Assembly: GCF_044466355.1 (NCBI RefSeq)
Contig: NZ_JBITMQ010000007.1
Span: 62,001-126,000 of the forward strand
DNA length: 64,000 bases
Source of the DNA: Actinophytocola sp044466355
Lineage (GTDB): Bacteria; Actinomycetota; Actinomycetes; Mycobacteriales; Pseudonocardiaceae
Direction of reading: 5' to 3'
Below are positions 26,325 to 34,609 of the stretch, piece after piece (the first letter of the stretch is position 1; each line of letters begins with the position of its first letter). The position numbers and the translations under genes are program-made. The notes beneath the pieces are model-generated. The model saw nothing but the letters and a program-made list of their open reading frames with translations, searched no databases and had not been told where the DNA came from.

Positions 26325-27002
26325 GTGTTCAATTTCGTTGCGTCCGCGCTTGCCCTCTCGTCGGCGGTTTTCGGCCTGGCTCCCGCGAATTCGGGGGCCG
26401 CGCCCGCGGACCTCGGTGAGCGGCAGCAGGTCGTGCACGCGGACCTCGGCGGTGACGCGCAGAGTGCCTACGCGGACCTCGACGGTGACGGCCGAGCGGA
26501 CCGGGTCACGCTGCGGACCGTCGACGGCGACCTGGACGAGCAGATCCTGACCGCCAGGGTCGGCGGCGAGCGACTGACCGCGACGGTGCCGTCGGGGCTG
26601 ATCGCCGGGCCGCAGCCGATGCGGGTCGTGGACGTCGACGCGGACGGCCGCGACGAGGTGATCGTGACGGAGCTCGTGGGCGCCAACACGAACCACTACG
26701 GCGTGTGGGGGCTGTACGGCAACGCGTTGGCGCCGGTCAAGCTCGCCGACGGCACACAGCTGCGGCTCATGGAGGGCGGCGGCCTCGCCGCGATCGTCCG
26801 CTACGGCTGCACGGACGACCACGACGGCCGCCAGCTGATCCAGACCAGCGGCCAGGCGGTCGACATCGACTACACCCTCTACGAGGGGGAGTACGTCGTG
26901 TACGTGGTGGACGGCGGCGTCGCCAACGAGGTCGCGCGCGTGCCCGTGAGCGGGCCGAGGGACACGCCCGGCTTCTACGCGGACCCGACGCTCTGTCGCT
27001 GA
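26325..27002 (+). CDS. Secreted FG-GAP/VCBS-repeat-like protein
   Basis: The 225-residue protein starts at GTG 26325 behind GGGGAGAA and has a signal peptide (FNFVASALALSSAVFGLAPA). The mature part carries calcium-type integrin/VCBS repeats: YADLDGDGRADRVTLRTVDG and VVDVDADGRDEVIVTELVGA. The C-terminal half has an unusual Cys pair (RYGCTDDHDG and the terminal LCR). It is probably an extracellular beta-propeller fragment or binding protein. Two repeats are too few for a full propeller. Function unknown. Confidence 0.75.
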   Translation: MFNFVASALALSSAVFGLAPANSGAAPADLGERQQVVHADLGGDAQSAYADLDGDGRADRVTLRTVDGDLDEQILTARVGGERLTATVPSGLIAGPQPMRVVDVDADGRDEVIVTELVGANTNHYGVWGLYGNALAPVKLADGTQLRLMEGGGLAAIVRYGCTDDHDGRQLIQTSGQAVDIDYTLYEGEYVVYVVDGGVANEVARVPVSGPRDTPGFYADPTLCR

Positions 27003-27187
27003 CTTTCCGACATCGCCGCCTGCGCGAGCTCGACGAATTCGCGCAGGACGGCGGTGTGGCACACGAACTCCATCCCGTCGGCGGGAGTGCCGAACTGGAA
27101 CTCGATCTCGTCGCCGTTGACGCGGTACGAGATCGAGCACCCGGGTCTGATCGAGACCCATGAGCTGACGCGCACATCCTGGCTCAT
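26975..27187 (-). CDS. Small protein of unknown function beside the XRE regulator
   Basis: The 70-residue frame starts at an ATG of 27187 and its 3' end overlaps the convergent secreted-protein gene by 28 bases. The sequence (YRVNGDEIEFQFGTPADGME, then LREFVELAQAAM) looks like a compact beta-strand plus helix domain with plausible codon use. It is divergent from the XRE-DUF5753 gene at 27306. Family not recognised. Confidence 0.55.
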   Translation of the reverse strand: MSQDVRVSSWVSIRPGCSISYRVNGDEIEFQFGTPADGMEFVCHTAVLREFVELAQAAMSESQRQSVGSA

Positions 27188-27305
27188 TTACACTCCCGCT
27201 TCACTATTTTGTCGTTTCCGTGTCGGTTGTTCTTCCCTGTTTTCCGAACGGTAGTTTCGGGTCCGGCGGTAGGCCTGGAATTGCGATTGCGGAAAGAGCT
27301 GGGAC

Positions 27306-28136
27306 ATGGGTGGGGATCGGAAAGCGCCGCGGGCGCGGGACCGGATCATCGGGGCGCGTCTGCGGGCGATCAGGAAAGAGCGGACGGACCTTTCCCTGGA
27401 GCAGGCGGCGGCGCTGGCGCAGTGGTCGCCGAGCACGATGTCGCGGATCGAGACTGGGAAGCGGCACATCTCGTCGGAGGACGTCGCGACGATCTCGACG
27501 ATCTACAAGTTGCCGTTGGCGCTACGGGAAGAGCTGGTCGAGACGGCTCGGGCGGGTCACGGGTCGGGGTGGTGGGACCTGCCGTTGCCCGGGGTGCCCA
27601 TGGACATGGGGGCCATCGCCAGCTACGAGGCGGAGGCGATGCGGCTGACCGACTGGTCGGTGAACCTGGTGCCCGGGCTGCTGCAGACCTACCGGTACGC
27701 GGTGGGTCTGATGCGATCAGGTGGGGTGGCGGCGGAGGTCATCGAGGCGCGGTGGATGGCTCGCCTGCGCCGACAGCAGATTCTCGGGACCGTGGACTAC
27801 GTCGCCTACATCGGCGAGGCCGCGTTGCGGACTCCTTTCGGCGGGCCCGAGGCGCTGCGCGAGCAGCTGCGGCACCTGATGGGGGCGCGGGATCGGGGAA
27901 TCGGAGTCCGGGTCGTGCGAGAGCATCAGCCTCACTCGCTGGTGCTCCACTCCTGGTTGCTCATGGAGTTCGCGAACACCAGCCCTGTCGTCAACGTAGA
28001 AGCCAGGAACGGCAGCCTCTACCTGCACGACGAGATCGCCGAGACTTATCTCGACCTGGTTGGCAAGCTGGAGAGGATCGCGCTGTCCGCACCTGCAAGC
28101 GTGGCGATGCTGCGGCAGGTTCTCGAGGAGGTATGA
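27306..28136 (+). CDS. XRE-family regulator with DUF5753 domain (WhiJ/AbaA-cluster type)
   Basis: The 276-residue protein has an N-terminal XRE helix-turn-helix (IGARLRAIRKERTDLSLEQA, WSPSTMSRIETGKRHISSED) and a DUF5753 domain (about 95-270, containing LTDWSVNLVPGLLQTYRYAV and EHQPHSLVLHSWLLMEFANT). Such regulators occur in many paralogues in actinomycetes next to a DUF397 protein, which is the case here (overlap ATGA). In Streptomyces these pairs influence development and antibiotic production. DUF397 partner proteins are proposed to modulate DNA binding. Confidence 0.93.
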   Translation: MGGDRKAPRARDRIIGARLRAIRKERTDLSLEQAAALAQWSPSTMSRIETGKRHISSEDVATISTIYKLPLALREELVETARAGHGSGWWDLPLPGVPMDMGAIASYEAEAMRLTDWSVNLVPGLLQTYRYAVGLMRSGGVAAEVIEARWMARLRRQQILGTVDYVAYIGEAALRTPFGGPEALREQLRHLMGARDRGIGVRVVREHQPHSLVLHSWLLMEFANTSPVVNVEARNGSLYLHDEIAETYLDLVGKLERIALSAPASVAMLRQVLEEV

Positions 28137-28297
28137 GCATGTGGCGTAGGTCCTCGCGGTCCGGGGAGACTGGCAACTGCGTCGAACTGCGTGGTGATCT
28201 GGCTGCCGTCAGGGACAGCAAGTCGCCGCGGGTGGTTCTGGCGATCTCGGCGGGGGCCGCGCGAAAACTGGTCGGCTTCCTTCGCGCGCGTCCCTAG
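28133..28297 (+). CDS. DUF397 small regulatory protein
   Basis: The 54-residue protein shows the DUF397 pattern: a Trp and SSRSG near the N-terminus (WRRSSRSGETGNCVEL), then VRDSKSPRVVL, and a helical end. It starts at the ATG overlapping the stop of the XRE regulator, so the two are translated together. Members act with XRE-DUF5753 regulators. The last conserved position before the C-terminus is Arg-Lys-Leu rather than the usual Trp, a small deviation. Confidence 0.9.
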   Translation: MSMWRRSSRSGETGNCVELRGDLAAVRDSKSPRVVLAISAGAARKLVGFLRARP

Positions 28298-28307
28298 ACT
28301 CCGCGAT

Positions 28308-28850
28308 GTGAGTTTGATCAACATCGTCGACGTGGAGGCGACCTGCTGGGAGGGACAACCACCGCCCGGGCAGGTGAGCGAGATCATCGAGATCGGCCTG
28401 ACCGTCGTCGACCTCGCCGAGGGCACGCGCCTGGGCAAGCACCGCATCCTGGTCCGTCCGCAACGCTCACAGGTCAGTGCGTTCTGCACCGAGCTGACCT
28501 CGTTGACGCAGGAGGAAGTGGACTCGGGCATCACCTTCGGCGAGGCGTGCCGTCTGCTGGCGACAGCGCACGAGAGCAACCGGCGGGCATGGGCGAGCTG
28601 GGGTGACTACGACCGCAACCAGTTCACGCGCCAGTGCCGGCACGGCGGCACCGAGTACCCGTTCAGCGCCGACCACACGAACGCCAAGCTCCGGTTCACC
28701 GAGGCGCATGGCCTGCGCAAACGTCCCGGCATGGCGCGGGCGCTGGAGGTCGCCGGGCTGCCGCTGGAAGGCCGTCACCACCGCGGTGACGACGACTCCT
28801 GGAACATCGCCGCACTGGTCCTCCACCTGCGGAGCAGGAACGCCTGGTGA
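28308..28850 (+). CDS. DEDDh-family 3'-5' exonuclease
   Basis: The 180-residue protein has ExoI motif VDVEATCWEG (Asp and Glu metal ligands), EIIEIGLTVVD, ExoII around SWGDYDRNQF, and ExoIII with His-Asp in LEGRHHRGDDDSWNIAALVL. The domain layout is KapD/ERI1-like, so it may trim RNA or DNA 3' ends. The GTG at 28308 begins 10 bases after the DUF397 stop, possibly the same transcript. No extra domains. Confidence 0.88.
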   Translation: MSLINIVDVEATCWEGQPPPGQVSEIIEIGLTVVDLAEGTRLGKHRILVRPQRSQVSAFCTELTSLTQEEVDSGITFGEACRLLATAHESNRRAWASWGDYDRNQFTRQCRHGGTEYPFSADHTNAKLRFTEAHGLRKRPGMARALEVAGLPLEGRHHRGDDDSWNIAALVLHLRSRNAW

Positions 28851-28902
28851 CTGCTGGTCACCACGCTTCCCAAGGCCCTGACCAGCGGCGCAGCATGAAT
28901 CC

Positions 28903-29280
28903 ATGCTCACGAAATCCGCTACCACGACCATGCTCCCCGTCTCCGACATGGACCGCGCCGCTCACTTCTACGGCACGACCCTCGGCCTGGAAGCACGCGA
29001 CACCACGCCCGACGGCGGTCGCGTGTTCGCCGCCGGTGGCGACGCGATCGGCCTGCTGCCCGCCGAACCCGGCGCGCAGAGCGGCCACACCGTCCTCAGC
29101 TTCGAGGTCGACGACATCGAAGCCGAGATCCACGACCTGGAAGGCCGCGGCGTCACGTTCGCCGACTACGACCTGCCCGACCTGAAGACCGTCGACCACA
29201 TCGCCGAGATGGGCGGCGAGAAGGCCGCCTGGTTCGCTGACAGCGAAGGGAACATCCTCTGCCTCCATCAGCGGGCATAA
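28903..29280 (+). CDS. VOC family protein (glyoxalase/bleomycin-resistance-like)
   Basis: The 125-residue protein has the paired beta-alpha-beta-beta-beta pattern of VOC domains: TTMLPVSDMDRAAHFYGTTL, LSFEVDDIEAEIHDLEGRGV, and AAWFADSEGNILCLHQ at the end with a metal-ligand Glu position. Its substrate is not predictable. It is separate from the VOC gene at 15583 and shares little sequence with it. Confidence 0.88.
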   Translation: MLTKSATTTMLPVSDMDRAAHFYGTTLGLEARDTTPDGGRVFAAGGDAIGLLPAEPGAQSGHTVLSFEVDDIEAEIHDLEGRGVTFADYDLPDLKTVDHIAEMGGEKAAWFADSEGNILCLHQRA

Positions 29281-29375
29281 CCGGCTACCCCCTTCACCGC
29301 GAAGTGGCATAGGCTGGAATGACGCGTCCTGGGTACGCCCTGGGGCGCGTTCATTTGTGTGTGGAGGTGACCGTT

Positions 29376-29762
29376 GTGCCGACCGGAAAGGTCAAGTGGT
29401 ACGACTCGGAGAAGGGCTTCGGGTTCGTCACACAGGACGGGGGCGAAGACGTCTACGTCCGTTCTTCCGCCCTGCCGGCCGGGGTGCCCGGCCTGAAAGC
29501 CGGTCAACGCATCGAGTTCGGCGTCGCCGACGGTCGTCGGGGTCCGCAGGCACTGTCCGTGCGGCTGCTCGACCCACCGCCGTCGGTCGCCGAGGCACGG
29601 CGTCGCCCGGCCGAGGAACTGCACGGCCTCGTCGAGGACATGATCAAACTGCTGGAGGCGAAGGTCCAGCCGGACCTGCGCCGTGGCCGCTACCCCGACC
29701 GCAAGATGACCAAGCGCATCGCGGACGTGGTCCGTGCGGTCGCGCGCGAGCTGGATCCCTAA
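29376..29762 (+). CDS. Cold-shock protein with C-terminal helical extension
   Basis: The 128-residue protein has a cold-shock domain at about 1-65 (VPTGKVKWYDSEKGFGFVTQ, with RNP-type motifs KGFGFV and DVYV) and a charged helical tail of about 60 residues (AEELHGLVEDMIKLLEAKVQ) not found in CspA. The GTG at 29376 is chosen because the domain starts there and GGAGG precedes it. Position beside DUF2771 and an MFS gene matches the mycobacterial cspB neighbourhood from memory. Its stop overlaps the convergent DUF2771 gene by four bases. Confidence 0.9.
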   Translation: MPTGKVKWYDSEKGFGFVTQDGGEDVYVRSSALPAGVPGLKAGQRIEFGVADGRRGPQALSVRLLDPPPSVAEARRRPAEELHGLVEDMIKLLEAKVQPDLRRGRYPDRKMTKRIADVVRAVARELDP

Positions 29763-30232
29763 CCAGTCACCTGCAGCGACCACGCCGTCCTGGTGACGGC
29801 TTCCGGACCCGCTTCGCCCTCAACCAGAACACCGCCCGCCTGCTTGACCTCCACGGTCTGCAGCTGGTCGCCCGCGCCCGGCGGGAGCGCCTCGAAGGAG
29901 GTCTCCTTGCCGGGCGCGAACGTGGCGACGGTGACCGGGGCCCGCTGCTCACCTGCCGCGGTCCGGTACTGGATGACCACAGACCACGGGGTGTCGGACA
30001 CGTCCTTGGGGACGGTCACCTTCACCGGTGTGCCCGGGGGTACCGGGAGCTTGAGCATGGCGGTGTTGTCGCGCTTGCAGTTCTCGACCTTCACGTCGCA
30101 GTACAGGAACGGCTTCGCGGTCGTCTTCTTGCCCGCGATGAGAAAGTCGATCGTCGGCGGTGGCGGCTCCGCTTCGGGCGCGGACGTGCAGCCCGCGAGC
30201 ACCAGCACCACCAGGACCAGCAGCTTGCGCAC
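29759..30232 (-). CDS. DUF2771-type lipoprotein
   Basis: The 157-residue protein has a lipobox (VLVLAGCTS) after a short basic N-terminus, so it is membrane anchored outside the cell. The mature region (PTIDFLIAGKKTTAKPFLYC, two cysteines in YCDVKVENC) is beta rich and fits DUF2771, found in mycobacteria and relatives beside the same MFS gene. The start is GTG at 30232, ten bases after the MFS stop. Function unknown. Confidence 0.82.
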   Translation of the reverse strand: MRKLLVLVVLVLAGCTSAPEAEPPPPTIDFLIAGKKTTAKPFLYCDVKVENCKRDNTAMLKLPVPPGTPVKVTVPKDVSDTPWSVVIQYRTAAGEQRAPVTVATFAPGKETSFEALPPGAGDQLQTVEVKQAGGVLVEGEAGPEAVTRTAWSLQVTG

Positions 30233-30242
30233 GTCGTGAAGC

Positions 30243-32153
30243 CTACGTGCGGTCCTTCGGCGGTGGCGGCGGCCCCTCCGAGAACGCGGCCTGCTGCGGT
30301 CCCGTCGGCGTCCGCCACGGGCGCACCGGGCGCTGCCCGCCGAACCACGGCAACAGCGACTGGCCCTTGCGCGTCAACATCGTCTGGACCAGGCCGAACG
30401 CCAGAAGCAGCGAGATCACCAGGAAGCCGAGCCAGAACGTCGGCGGCAGCAGCACGCCCAGCGCGCCACCGAACACCCACGCCAGCTGCAACACGGTCTC
30501 CGACCGGCCGAACGCGGACGCGCGGGACTCCTCCGGCAGGTCGTCCTGGATGACCGCGTCGAGGCTGTTCTTCGCCAGCGCGCTGGCGGTCGCACCGACC
30601 AGGCCCACGATCGCGGCCGTCGCGATGCCCTCCATCAGCATCGCGACCACCGTCGACGCGAGGCTGCCGCCGATGCACGCGAGCACGATCTGGTCAGGGT
30701 GACCGAGGTGCAGACGTGCGCCGACGCCGTTGCCGACGAAGCTGCCCGCACCCGCCGCACCGGCGATGACACCGAGCAGGAGCAGCTGTTTGAACGGCTC
30801 ACCCTCCGTCTGCGCACGTACCGCGAACGCGGAGAACATCATGAGGAAGCCGGTGAGCACGCGGATGGTGGCGTTGCCGGAGAGGGCCACCACAACGTTG
30901 CGGCCCATGGGTTGTCGTCTCGGCTTCTCCGGGTGGGCCGACAGGGAGGCGGGCACCTCGCCTTCCGTCACCTCGACCCAGGCCGGGATCCGCATGGCCT
31001 GCGCCGCGCCGACCACACAGATGATCGCGGTGAACCACAGCGCGCCCGCCGAGCCGAAGAGCTGCAGCACGAGCGTCGCGACCGCGCCGAACGCGGCGCC
31101 GCCGACCAGGCCGAACGTGGTTAGCCGCGCGTTGGTCTTGGCGAGGGTGATGTCCGGTGGCACCACTCTCGGGGTGACCGCGGCCTTGAGCACCGTGAAC
31201 GACTTGGACAGCACCATCTTCGCGAGCGCCGCCGGGTAGAGCAGCCAGCCGTCGAAGTTGGTGGCCATCACGAGGCACGCCAGCGCCTGGCCGACCGACG
31301 TGACGCACATGGCGAGGCGGCGACCGCGCTGGATGCGGTCCAGCATCGGGCCGATCACCGGCGCGACCAGCGCGAACGGCGCGATCGTGATCAGCAGGTA
31401 GAGCGCGACCTTGCCCTTGGACGAGTCGGCGCTCGCCGCGGAGAAGAACAGGGTGTTGGCGAGCGCGACGGCCATGGCCGCGTCGCTCGCGTAGTTGAGC
31501 ATCGTCGCGTAGGTGAGCGCGGTGAGACCGGACTTGTCGGCGCCGTCGGCGTTCACCGCCCTGCGGAACGCGGCCGCCGCGTTGCTCGTGAGCTGCTTGC
31601 CGCGGATCGCGGCGACACGGGTGACCGTCAGCTTCTTCGGGTAGCCGGGGGCGGCGGCGGACGGCGGGGCCACGGCGGTCGGCTGCGGGCCCGCCTGCGG
31701 CGGCTGTTCACGGGGAACCTGCTGGCCGGGGGCGTAGCCGTCGGGGCCGTAGGTCTCCGGAGGGCTGCCGTCGTAGTCGTAGTCCATCGGCCGCGTCGGC
31801 GGCGTGGGCGGCAGCATACGGCGCGGTGGCGGCACGTCCCGCCAGTCCCGCCGCGCCGGTGGCTGCTGCGGCGGGGGCGGCGGCTCACGGCGGACCGGGC
31901 GCGTCTTGCGCAGGTCCTCCGGCTGCGGGTAGTGGGTCGGCGCCGGGATCGCGCTGGTCAGCGGCTCCTGACGGGGCTGGTCCTGGCGCGGCGGTGGTTC
32001 GTAGGCGCGTGTGGGTTGCGGTGGCTGGTGCGGTTGCCAGCTCGGCGCCTGCTGCCTGGTCCAGCTACGGCGACGCTTCTTCCCGGAGCCGCGGCCACGG
32101 CCGTCCTGCTCCTCCTGCGCGTCTCCCGAACCGGAACGAATCACACCGTCCAT
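30243..32153 (-). CDS. MFS transporter with long proline-rich cytoplasmic N-terminus
   Basis: The 636-residue protein begins with about 190 residues of Pro/Arg/Gln-rich disordered sequence, then a 12-helix MFS domain from about 205 (GLTALTYATMLNYASDAAMA, FSAASADSSKGKVALYLLIT) to about 600. A DRIQRGRR motif-A-like loop follows the second or third helix. It corresponds to the large MFS protein next to DUF2771 in mycobacteria. The transported solute is unknown. The extension could interact with cytoplasmic or divisome partners. Confidence 0.88.
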   Translation of the reverse strand: MDGVIRSGSGDAQEEQDGRGRGSGKKRRRSWTRQQAPSWQPHQPPQPTRAYEPPPRQDQPRQEPLTSAIPAPTHYPQPEDLRKTRPVRREPPPPPQQPPARRDWRDVPPPRRMLPPTPPTRPMDYDYDGSPPETYGPDGYAPGQQVPREQPPQAGPQPTAVAPPSAAAPGYPKKLTVTRVAAIRGKQLTSNAAAAFRRAVNADGADKSGLTALTYATMLNYASDAAMAVALANTLFFSAASADSSKGKVALYLLITIAPFALVAPVIGPMLDRIQRGRRLAMCVTSVGQALACLVMATNFDGWLLYPAALAKMVLSKSFTVLKAAVTPRVVPPDITLAKTNARLTTFGLVGGAAFGAVATLVLQLFGSAGALWFTAIICVVGAAQAMRIPAWVEVTEGEVPASLSAHPEKPRRQPMGRNVVVALSGNATIRVLTGFLMMFSAFAVRAQTEGEPFKQLLLLGVIAGAAGAGSFVGNGVGARLHLGHPDQIVLACIGGSLASTVVAMLMEGIATAAIVGLVGATASALAKNSLDAVIQDDLPEESRASAFGRSETVLQLAWVFGGALGVLLPPTFWLGFLVISLLLAFGLVQTMLTRKGQSLLPWFGGQRPVRPWRTPTGPQQAAFSEGPPPPPKDRT

Positions 32154-32220
32154 CCTGCCGTATCCGTGGGCCTGTCACAGACAAGACGGAACCACCCGCG
32201 CAGGGGATCCCATCACCAGG

Positions 32221-32997
32221 TTACGGACCCGGGGTGACAAACCTCACCCGGAACATCGTGGGCCACAACTTTCCCGTGACCAGGAACTCGTCGGTACCCG
32301 GGACGGCGGCGATGCCGTTGAGGACGTCGGTGCCGTCGCGGTCCGCCTCGGGCAGTAGACCGGTGAGGTCGACGTCCGCCGTGACCTGGCCGGACGCGGG
32401 GTCGATGCGGACGATCCGGTCGGTCTGCCACACGTTCGCGTAGACCTGGCCGTCCACGCACTCCAGTTCGTTGAGGTTGGTCAGCGGTTGGTCGTTCGTG
32501 TCGCGGACGCGGACCTCGCCCAGCTCAGCGAACGTCGTCACGTCGCGGAAGGAGAGGCGGTCGGTGCCGTCGCTCATGACCAGCCGGTCGCCGTCGTGGC
32601 ACAGGCCCCAGCCCTCGCCGTCGTAGGAGGCGCGGCCCACCTCGGCGAGCGTGTGCCGGTCGCGGCGGATCGCCACGCCGTCCCGCCAGGTGATCTGCCA
32701 GATCGTGTCGCCGGCGACCGTGATGCCCTCGCCGAACAGGTCGGCGGGCAGGTCGACCTTCTTCTCGACCTCGCCGGTCTCGGGATCGACGGTGCGGATG
32801 CTCGACGCGCCTTCGAGGCCGGTGCCTTCGTAGAGGACCCCGTCGACCAGCTCCAGGCCCTGCGTGAAGGCCTGAGGGTCGTGCGGGATCGTCGCCAGCA
32901 CGTCGACGGTGAGCGTGTCGTCGGCCGGCGCGGCCGGGGTTCCGGCGGAGCAGCCGGCGATGAGGAGAACGCCTGCGACGGCGAGTGGAGCCCGCAC
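32221..32997 (-). CDS. Secreted glutaminyl-peptide cyclotransferase (beta-propeller type)
   Basis: The 258-residue lipoprotein has a lipobox (LLIAGCSAG) and then a five-bladed propeller sequence characteristic of plant/bacterial-type glutaminyl cyclase: FTQGLELVDGVLYEGTGLEG, WQITWRDGVAIRRDRHTL, LNELECVDGQVYANVWQTD, and the terminal LNGIAAVPGTDEFLVTGKLW. It cyclises N-terminal Gln to pyroglutamate on exported proteins. The ATG at 32997 sits 62 bases from the divergent DUF3027 gene. Confidence 0.9.
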   Translation of the reverse strand: MRAPLAVAGVLLIAGCSAGTPAAPADDTLTVDVLATIPHDPQAFTQGLELVDGVLYEGTGLEGASSIRTVDPETGEVEKKVDLPADLFGEGITVAGDTIWQITWRDGVAIRRDRHTLAEVGRASYDGEGWGLCHDGDRLVMSDGTDRLSFRDVTTFAELGEVRVRDTNDQPLTNLNELECVDGQVYANVWQTDRIVRIDPASGQVTADVDLTGLLPEADRDGTDVLNGIAAVPGTDEFLVTGKLWPTMFRVRFVTPGP

Positions 32998-33058
32998 ATC
33001 GCCAGCCTTGCACGACCGGCGTCGGGCGCGATCGGGCGGTGGGGCACAATCGGAGGTG

Positions 33059-34609
33059 ATGAACGTGCAGCAGTCTGACCTGATCGACCCCGCCCTGGTG
33101 GCGGAGGTCGACCTCGCGCGTGCCGCCGCGCAGGAAGAGGCGGGCGACGAGCGCGTAGGGGACTACGTCGAGTACCAGATCGAGGACTCGGCCGCGGTCA
33201 CCCACCTCTTCGAAGCCGGCAAGCCCGGTTACCACGGCTGGCGGTGGGCCGTGACCATCACGTCCGCCGGGCCCACCAGCGACGTGACCGTCAGCGAGGT
33301 GGTCCTGCTGCCGGGGCCGACCGCGCTGGTGGCGCCGGAGTGGATCCCGTGGCAGCAGCGCGTCCAGGCCGGTGACCTCGGGGTCGGCGACCTGCTCCCG
33401 ACGTCGCCGGACGACCCTCGGCTCGTGCCCGCCTACGTGGCGTCCGACGATCCGGCGGTCGAGGAGGTCGCCGCGGAGGCCGGGCTCGGGCGGGTCCGGG
33501 TCATGTCGCGGCCTGCCCGGCTCGACGCGGCCGACCGGTGGCTGCAGAGCGACTTCGGGCCTCGGTCGGACATGGCGCGTTCGGCGCCCGCGCACTGCGG
33601 CACGTGCGGGTTCTACCTGCCGTTGGCCGGGTCCATGCGGGCTGCTTTCGGGACGTGCGGGAACGAGTTCTCCCCGGCGGACGGGCACGTGGTGCACGCC
33701 GAGTACGGGTGCGGGGCGCACTCCGAGGCCGAGGTGGAGCAGGTCAGTCCGGTTCTGGTGGCCGACCTCATCTACGACGACGCTCAGCTGGACGTCGAGC
33801 CGTTGGCTGTCGTCGACGAGGTGCCTTCCTCGGACGCGGTTCTCGAGGCCGTCGATGCGTCGACCGTGACTCCGGAGGGGGCCGCGGACGAGTCGGACTC
33901 CGGGGTTTCCGGTGGGGCCGTGGGTGCCGCTGAAGTGGTGTCCGCGGAGCCGGATGACGTGCGAGCCGGTGATACGGCCGCTGGTTCGGACTCCGTGGCC
34001 GGTGATGCTTCGGGTGAGCGGGAGTCTGGTGGTTCGGCTGCGGTTCCGGTGGAGCCGGTGGTTGCTGCTGTGGCTCCGGTCGTGGACGAGTCTGGTGCTG
34101 AGGAGGCCTCCGGTGAGCCGGAGGCTGCTCCGGTGGTGGACGAGTCGGCTGGTGCTGTTTCGGACTCTGCGGCCGGTGATGCCTTGGGTGAGTCGGAGTC
34201 TGGTGGTTCGGCTGCGGTTCTGGAGGAGCCGGAGGCGCCTGCCATAGCTTCGGTCGCGGACGAGTCGGCTGGTGCTGTTTCGGACTCTGCGGCCGGTGAT
34301 GCTTCGGGTGAGCTGGAGTCTGGTGGTTCGGCTGCGGTTCCGGTGGAGCCGGTGGAGCCTGACGTGGCTCCGGTTGCGGACGAGTCTGGTGCTGAGGAGG
34401 CCTCCGGGGAGCCGGAGCCTGGTCCGGTGGTGGACGAGTCGGGTGCTCCCTCGCCAACCGTGGATGAGTCGGGCGTGACAGCTGAGGCTCTGGCTGACGA
34501 GGTGCCGGTTGTCGGTTCCGCGGCGGTCGAGGACGCCGCGCCCGCCGCGATCGAGCCAGTGGTCACCGACGAGACGGCCGGGAACGACGAGTCGGCCTCC
34601 CGCGAGTGA
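33059..34609 (+). CDS. DUF3027 protein with long acidic repeat tail
   Basis: The 516-residue protein has an N-terminal DUF3027 domain (about 1-245: DPALVAEVDLARAAAQEEAG, LVAPEWIPWQQRVQAGDLGV, and a Cys cluster HCGTCGFYLPL, FGTCGNEF, EYGCGAHSE that may bind zinc). The remaining half is an acidic Ser/Ala/Glu/Pro tail built of repeats. GGAGG precedes the ATG at 33059. It overlaps the downstream ATPase gene as GTGA, so the two are coupled. The domain is widespread in actinobacteria at this locus; its function is unknown. Codons in the tail are richer in T than in the N-domain. Confidence 0.87.
   Translation: MNVQQSDLIDPALVAEVDLARAAAQEEAGDERVGDYVEYQIEDSAAVTHLFEAGKPGYHGWRWAVTITSAGPTSDVTVSEVVLLPGPTALVAPEWIPWQQRVQAGDLGVGDLLPTSPDDPRLVPAYVASDDPAVEEVAAEAGLGRVRVMSRPARLDAADRWLQSDFGPRSDMARSAPAHCGTCGFYLPLAGSMRAAFGTCGNEFSPADGHVVHAEYGCGAHSEAEVEQVSPVLVADLIYDDAQLDVEPLAVVDEVPSSDAVLEAVDASTVTPEGAADESDSGVSGGAVGAAEVVSAEPDDVRAGDTAAGSDSVAGDASGERESGGSAAVPVEPVVAAVAPVVDESGAEEASGEPEAAPVVDESAGAVSDSAAGDALGESESGGSAAVLEEPEAPAIASVADESAGAVSDSAAGDASGELESGGSAAVPVEPVEPDVAPVADESGAEEASGEPEPGPVVDESGAPSPTVDESGVTAEALADEVPVVGSAAVEDAAPAAIEPVVTDETAGNDESASRE
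33965..34445 (+). repeat. Direct repeats of 120 nt encoding the DUF3027 acidic tail
   Basis: A stretch beginning CGAGTCGGCTGGTGCTG occurs at 34141 and again at 34261, identical over more than 40 bases and exactly 120 apart. The GGTGGTTCGGCTGCGGTT word occurs near 34028, 34203 and 34323. A second unit (GTCTGGTGCTGAGGAGGCC) recurs near 34090 and 34385. Length in frame is preserved, so copy number can change without a frameshift. Confidence 0.85.
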
